Positions 59,588-64,000 of a DNA stretch of 64,000 nucleotides are shown one piece after another. The notes beneath the pieces were generated by a model, which saw nothing but the letters and a program-made list of their open reading frames with translations, did no database searches and had not been told where the DNA came from. Source of the stretch: Metellina segmentata (lineage: Eukaryota; Arthropoda; Arachnida; Araneae; Tetragnathidae); the NCBI GenBank assembly GCA_947359465.1, contig OX375876.1:71120998-71184997 (forward strand), given 5' to 3'. Each line of letters begins with the position of its first letter. The first letter of the stretch is position 1. Position numbers and translations under genes: made by a program.

Positions 59588-59775
59588 ACTGTTACGGCCT
59601 AATGGATAGCATGCTGAACTCCAGATCCTTGGTCCCGGGTTCGAGTCCAATCATCTGCTCGTGATTCAAAGTTACGAGGTGTTGTCCTCGGTTCGTTCCA
59701 TTGTTAATAGATCGTGGACCATTGTCAATAGCCCGTTGTGTTACTCTAGGTCGACGTTATTCCCACGATTTTTTT
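59588..59775 (+). mobile_element. SINE with a tRNA-Arg-like head
   Basis: The head reads 'GGCCTAATGGATAGCATGC' with an A box, and then the B box GGTCCCGGGTTCGAGTCC (about 59631-59648). This closely resembles the D arm to T arm of tRNA-Arg. It is followed directly by the family body 'caaagttacgaggtgttgtcctcgg' and tail 'caatagcccgttgtgttactc'. A tRNA cloverleaf cannot be completed, so this is a SINE promoter and not a functional tRNA gene. Confidence 0.8.
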
Positions 59776-59808
59776 TTTAAATCCAAAATAATGTGTTTAC
59801 TTATCTTA

Positions 59809-59822
59809 CCACCAGATGGCGC
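59809..59822 (+). promoter_or_regulatory. CTCF-like binding motif
   Basis: CCACCAGATGGCGC fits the consensus CCASYAGRKGGCRS at all 14 positions, just downstream of the SINE. CTCF with this core specificity is conserved in arthropods and vertebrates. Occupancy is unknown. Confidence 0.4.
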
Positions 59823-60049
59823 CACCAGTCATTCATCATCATGACAAACGGTCAAAAAACTGCAGGTTTCCTGCAGGAATTTTGTCCGAAATTCATGCAG
59901 GAAACCTGCAGGTTTTTTGTCCGAAATTCATGCAGGAAACCTGCAGGTTTTTTTTGAAGTTTTTTTGCTGATTTTTTTTCCTGGGTAATATTTGTAGAAA
60001 TAAACAAAAGAGATATTTGAATGGCATTCTCTATTAGTTTAATACAGGC

Positions 60050-60184
60050 CTCGAAATATATTTTTTAATACAGGTGCACAAGGTGCACCTAAGTTTTTAA
60101 ATTAGGTGCACAAAGCGGGAAAAAATTAGGTGAACAATTTTATTTTCATGTGCACAGTGCACCTGAGCACCCGGGTATTTCGAG
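60050..60184. mobile_element. Small MITE with GTGCAC palindromes
   Basis: It begins CTCGAAATA and ends TATTTCGAG, perfect inverted ends. Inside are GGTGCAC / GTGCACC units in both orientations ('aggtgcacaaggtgcacc', 'gtgcacagtgcacc'), so the 135-bp sequence can fold on itself. It has no coding capacity. Confidence 0.6.
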
Positions 60185-60489
60185 CAATGGTTTAATATTA
60201 CCTGTATTAACTTAATACCATTTTGTATTAGCTCAATCGAAGGGACTTTTTGTTCGCGTTCCTTAAGACATTTGAAGAGAACATTGCATCAGCTACCACA
60301 AAAAAGGAAAACAAATGAGTTCCATGCAATGATAAAGCATTTTTAACGTACGAAGTGGACGTTTCCCCAGATCAGAGCAGCCACATAAAGTATACGGAAC
60401 TCTCCACCAGCTTTAAGAGGGTTTATTTCGAGATAAATGCGGTGAAACTGGGCTTGCACTAAAAATGAAGCGAACTCTGGACTCCCAGT

Positions 60490-61285
60490 TAAGGTCACTA
60501 CACAGGAAAAATCTCACTGTAACATGTAGGACCGCCGTGTGAAAGTTCACGATGTTATTGAGTCTGTAGGTATCACAACTAAACTATCGCACAGTAACCT
60601 GCATAAAAAATTGCAGGTAAAATACCTGAGTGCCAAATGGTGCCAGTATTGCTGACTCGACCATAGCGCTCATGAAAAGGAATTTCAAGGCAGTATTGAC
60701 GATGTTCAACCGCAATATGCTGGTAATTTTATTTCGATTCGTAGCTGTCAGAACGTAAATCAACCTCTAAACACTTGAGTCTAAACATTAGTCAAAATAG
60801 TAGACGAAGACTGGTGAAAGCGCACCAAAGGAGGCCAATGCCGTTTTGTTGGTTGAGAAATTGATGGTAATTTTTTTTAGCATTTCCAAGGAATCATCAT
60901 AATCGACTATTTTTAGATGAAACAAAATAATAAAATCCTATTATGAAGCGTTATAGGACCTTTTGAAAGAACATAAAACAAAACCGTCCAAGATTGATCA
61001 AAAAGGAGCTCTCTCTCCGAGACAATGTGCCGTCCCAGAAATGGAACGTTGGAATGGCAAAAGTGCAAAAATTAGGCTTCGAATTGATTCCTCATCCTCA
61101 CTATTCTCTGGAATTGACCATTTGGGATATTTTCTTTACCATACCTAAAATCTGGTTCCATGGGAACAAATTCTTGAGGAATAACAACGCCATCACCTTC
61201 TCCAATGCATATTTTGTATCCTTGAAAAAGGCTATTATGAACACGCATTGAAAACTCTCGGGACCAAGTGTGCAGTCCTAAGAAA
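60490..61285 (+). pseudogene. mariner transposase relic (SETMAR-like lineage)
   Basis: Shifted plus-strand frames give 'HDVIESVGITTKLSHSNLHKKL' in two parts, 'KYLSAKWCQ', 'DEDW' (first Asp region) and 'FQGIIIIDYF'. They continue with 'RDNVPSQKWNVGMAK' (second Asp), 'LGFELIPHPHYSLELTIWDIFF' in two parts (the final Asp of the 'PSD' position is kept, as IWD) and the tail 'WFHGNKFL'. Many stops are present. The terminal inverted repeats were not identified. Confidence 0.8.
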
Positions 61286-61333
61286 AAAAAAACGAGAAAT
61301 AAAACCGATTTTTCAAAAATCGAATTTTTAATA

Positions 61334-62836
61334 TCTCTCTATATTAAAAAAAAGTTACCGCCGCCGCCGCCGCCGAAGAATTGAAATTTTTGTTGTTTAG
61401 CTCCATTCTTAGACGGTTTCCCGAGAAAGTACTGATCGGAAAAATATGAAATTAACATGCTTTGTTCTTCATCGTATTCCCTGGATAATTATTAAGATTT
61501 TTTTCCGATGCGGCTATTAGTTTAGGTTTTATTAAGTGTTAAAGTTGAAGAAGTGAAATTTCTTCCGCGAGTGAGCAAAACACATTCAAAATTTCAGTCT
61601 TCAGTCGTGAGTTTTTTTTTAAGAGTACCTCTCAACGTAAATTTTTGCAGCTCGTCGAGTTTTTTTGGAAATTTAAATTTGGTTCTTGATAATATTTTTT
61701 TGAAATTCAGGAAAAATCGGGACATTTTTGTTACTTTTTTTTTAAACTGCCATATCTATATCTCATTACTATTAGTTTTTAATTTTTAAAATATAGCAGT
61801 ATACCTCAGAATATACTCTTTCTTACCGTACTATTATTTTTGAAATCGGTTAATAATTAAATTGGATGCGATCAAAAGTTCGTAATACAAAATTCGGAAT
61901 CTTTGGATATTTTCGCTACTTATTGTTAAAACCGTTTTGTCTACGGCAAAAGCCATTATTTTTTAAATTTGAAAACATCACTGAATACATTACATTACAC
62001 TCTTTCTTATGGTACAGTTATTTTTCAAATTGGTTAATAAATAAAATCGATGCAATTAAAAGTTGGTCATACAATTTTCGGAACTTTCAGATCGTAACTT
62101 CCGATACAAAACTAAAATGGTCATATCTGTATAGTATTACTGTTAGTTTTTAATTTTAAAAATATTGCAGTATACCTCAGAATATACTCTTTCTTACGGT
62201 ACAATTATTTTTAAAATTGGTTCATAAATAAATTCGATGCAATCAAAAGTTGGTGACACAAATTTCGTATTTTTCAGTTCGCATAGCTGCTTCCGAAAGC
62301 AGTAGTGGGTTACACTTTTGACTATCGGGTTTGCCAGATATCAAATTTATCGTAGCAACAATTGCCATAAAAACGATTTCTTTTTATTTGGCGAGGAAAA
62401 AGGCTCGCTTTTTCCCCTCTGTTCTCAAGACAGTTTACCGACAAAGTACAGAGTAAAGTTTGGATATTAACAATGTTTACTTAAAGTTGTACAGGGAACA
62501 AGATGCAGAAGATTTTTTACTGATACGGCTATTAGTTTAGGGTGCATTAAGTGTTAAAGCAAAAAAAAGTTAAATCACTTGCGAAAGAAGTATTGGTTTG
62601 AGTAAGCAAACCAAACGGAATGCGTAGCAATCCCCGGTGTCGGCGAGCGTAAGCGAGACGCAGCGAAGCCCTCGCTGTGACGTCATGAACCGGAAAGTGA
62701 AATCAGCATAATACGAATTATTCAGATAGTTTCACTCTGTGACAGGAGTGTTGGTTTGCGAAGCAAACCAAATGGGATTGCGCAGCAATCCCCGGGGGTT
62801 GGCGAGCGTAAGCGAGCAGGGGGCGGAGCCCCCTAG
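61334..62836 (+). mobile_element. Helitron B, well-preserved copy
   Basis: It starts TCTCTCTATATTA after A at 61333, has a (CCG)n run at 61359-61376, and ends GCCCCCTAG at 62836, followed by T. It is similar in length (1503 bp) and closely similar in sequence to the copy at 23258. The interior includes the ~185-bp repeats (61780-62260) and no recognised gene. It must depend on an autonomous Helitron for its Rep/helicase. Confidence 0.88.
62753..62836 (+). other. Terminal hairpin cluster of Helitron B, plus-strand copy
   Basis: Three perfect stem-loops occur in order: GGTTTGC-GAA-GCAAACC (62753-62769), GGGATTGC-GCA-GCAATCCC (62774-62792) and GGGGGC-GGA-GCCCCC (62819-62833). CTAG follows, sharing its C with the last stem. 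Between the second and third is the direct repeat 'gcgagcgtaagcgagc'. A diverged upstream module (62595-62690) contains a GTA-loop hairpin. Confidence 0.88.
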
Positions 62837-64000
62837 TTTTATTTACATTTATTAAACGATTTAACTAGTTAAATGTTTTGATGTTTCTAGTGTTTTGTGG
62901 CCGAACGAGCTTCCTAGGGTATTGCGTGGGTAATCGTTAGTTCAATTATTTATTTCCTCTGAAAAGCATAATCACAGACAAAATTAATGTTTCTATAAAC
63001 GTAGTTTGTTTGATAGCATTTTTTGTATGAAACAAAATGTTTCTCAGACCGGAATCGGCAAAGCTTCATTTCAAAATTTCTTTTTTCCTTTGTTTAAAAT
63101 TGAATCCTTTCTGTACTTTTTCATTTCAGATATTCATTTTCTGAATGCAAATCCCACAACCCAATGTACCTGTTCAGAATAATACATTTAGTTATTTGAC
63201 TGTTGGGTATATATTTCAATAAAACTCAATAATTTAATAGAAACATCAAAAAAATTTTTTTTTATTGATTTTAGTCGTATTGTAAGAGAAACCTATATAA
63301 AAATTTAAAAATTTTGAATAATTACAGAGTATTATTAGCTAACAGTCCCATTTCAAAAGGTTTCATTTTTTAATATTTTATTTATTTTTATAAAAAGAAT
63401 TTCTACAACCATATATGATAAACCATGGTCGTTTGAGGGAAGTTGGTCAAAATACTTATATACCATCAAAAAATGAACTCCCAACGTTAGCGATATTGGG
63501 ACCAAAATAAATAATTGGTTAAAATTGAACCCTTAAATAATGTATGTAAGGTTTATAAAATAATAGAAAGAATAAATCCAGTAGTAGGCAGCTCATTTAT
63601 AAAATTTAGTCATTAAAAATGTAGATTTCTTTAAAAAGCCGAAAGGTATGCAAACCTATCTGATTTCAACTTCGAATCTATGCAGGAGTAGAAATAGGTC
63701 TGAAAATACTCAGAATGAAATATCGTGAAGAATAATGATTTATTTACAAACAGAACATAAATTAATAATATCTAGTAATGCTCACATATGAAGGCATTTC
63801 GTTGTCTGAACTTAGGTGAATAAATTCAGAATTCTAAATGGAATTAAAAATAAAATTTGAATTTGGAATTGTGATATTCCGGTGTCAAAATTAAAATTCT
63901 ATTATTTGTGAGTTTTTCTCCCTACTCCCTCTTTGCTTATTAAATAAAGATACGTTTTCCACAAATTAAAAGTTGAAGTAGTCGTAATTCTAGTAAAAAT
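62837..64000. other. AT-rich interval without recognised feature
   Basis: No coding motif or repeat boundary was seen up to the end of the window. Confidence 0.45.

Larger units (their letters stand above)
57963..59985. mobile_element. Large inverted-repeat element with subterminal palindromes
   Basis: The left end CCCAGCAAAAAAAATCAGCA is matched by the inverted right end CCCAGGAAAAAAAATCAGCA, and TA flanks both (57961-57962 and 59986-59987). Inside the left end (58005-58330) are repeated arms of 'ctgcagtttttatgaagga' in both orientations. Inside the right end (59858-59950) are palindromes of 'gcaggaaacctgcagg'. It contains no recognised gene. Nested within it are another inverted-repeat element (58841-59486) and a SINE (59588-59775). 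TA flanks hint at Tc1/mariner-type movement, but that is inference. Confidence 0.6.

Noticed and set aside
59588..59660. Possible functional tRNA-Arg gene
   Set aside because: A and B boxes are good, but no acceptor stem can be closed and the sequence continues directly into the SINE body.

Overview
This window looks like intergenic, repeat-dominated DNA from a eukaryotic (metazoan) genome, most likely an arthropod. A chelicerate or a large-genome insect would fit, but I cannot fix the clade. The reasons are a very AT-rich background, no bacterial operon structure, and a mix of Tc1/mariner, piggyBac, hAT (ZBED-like), Helitron, tRNA-derived SINE and solo-LTR insertions, almost all decayed. I recognise no host protein-coding gene, rRNA gene or functional tRNA gene. 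Nearly every recognisable coding stretch is a broken transposase; the one long intact frame (7397-7861, minus) is an internally deleted mariner-type transposase.

Layout. 0.2-2.1 kb: two foldback-like elements built from repeated ACATCGATGT palindromes, the second carrying SINE insertions. 3.2-4.8 kb: a piggyBac transposase relic (minus strand) split by a putative solo LTR. 7.2-8.1 kb: a DD41D mariner-type element with ~100-bp inverted repeats. 10.5-11.1 kb: a decayed Helitron A fragment. 11.8-13.3, 13.6-14.5 and 14.8-16.0 kb: three Tc1/mariner relics in a row. 17.2-20.8 kb: SINEs and a decayed Helitron B. 21.8-25.3 kb: Helitron A (minus) with Helitron B inserted inside it. 27.7-29.1 kb: a Tc1 relic. 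30.5-30.8 kb: a 29-bp minisatellite. 33.9-34.9 kb: a third Helitron-like element with a SINE inside. 36.1-37.0 kb: a ~313-bp tandem repeat. 39.6-41.5 kb: a Tc1 relic inserted into a minisatellite. 41.9-45.2 kb: two Helitron A copies joined head to tail with no base between them. 45.3-46.1 kb: a short Helitron B. 47.1-50.2 kb: a ZBED-like hAT relic in which a 314-bp piece of the transposase gene is tandemly amplified about fourfold. 51.2-52.0 kb: a deleted Tc1. 52.8-54.5 kb: a relic of an unnamed multicopy protein family flanked by a repeated dyad motif. 58.0-60.0 kb: a large inverted-repeat element containing another inverted-repeat element, a SINE and a CTCF-like site. 60.05-60.2 kb: a small MITE. 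60.5-61.3 kb: a mariner relic. 61.3-62.8 kb: a well-preserved Helitron B (plus).

The most interesting signal is at the 3' end of Helitron B. In the TC...CTAG strand it carries a row of short perfect hairpins whose loops are all of the form GNA (GAA, GCA, GGA and GTA), mostly inside GCGNAGC, a sequence known to form exceptionally stable single-stranded DNA mini-hairpins. The last hairpin abuts and includes the C of the terminal CTAG. A third, different Helitron-like element in the window also ends near a GNA-loop hairpin. This suggests a folded single-stranded DNA signal used during rolling-circle transposition. Element boundaries come from internal evidence: paralogous empty sites, TA or 10-12 bp target duplications, and terminal repeats. 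Family names rest on motif recognition by eye; no search was run.
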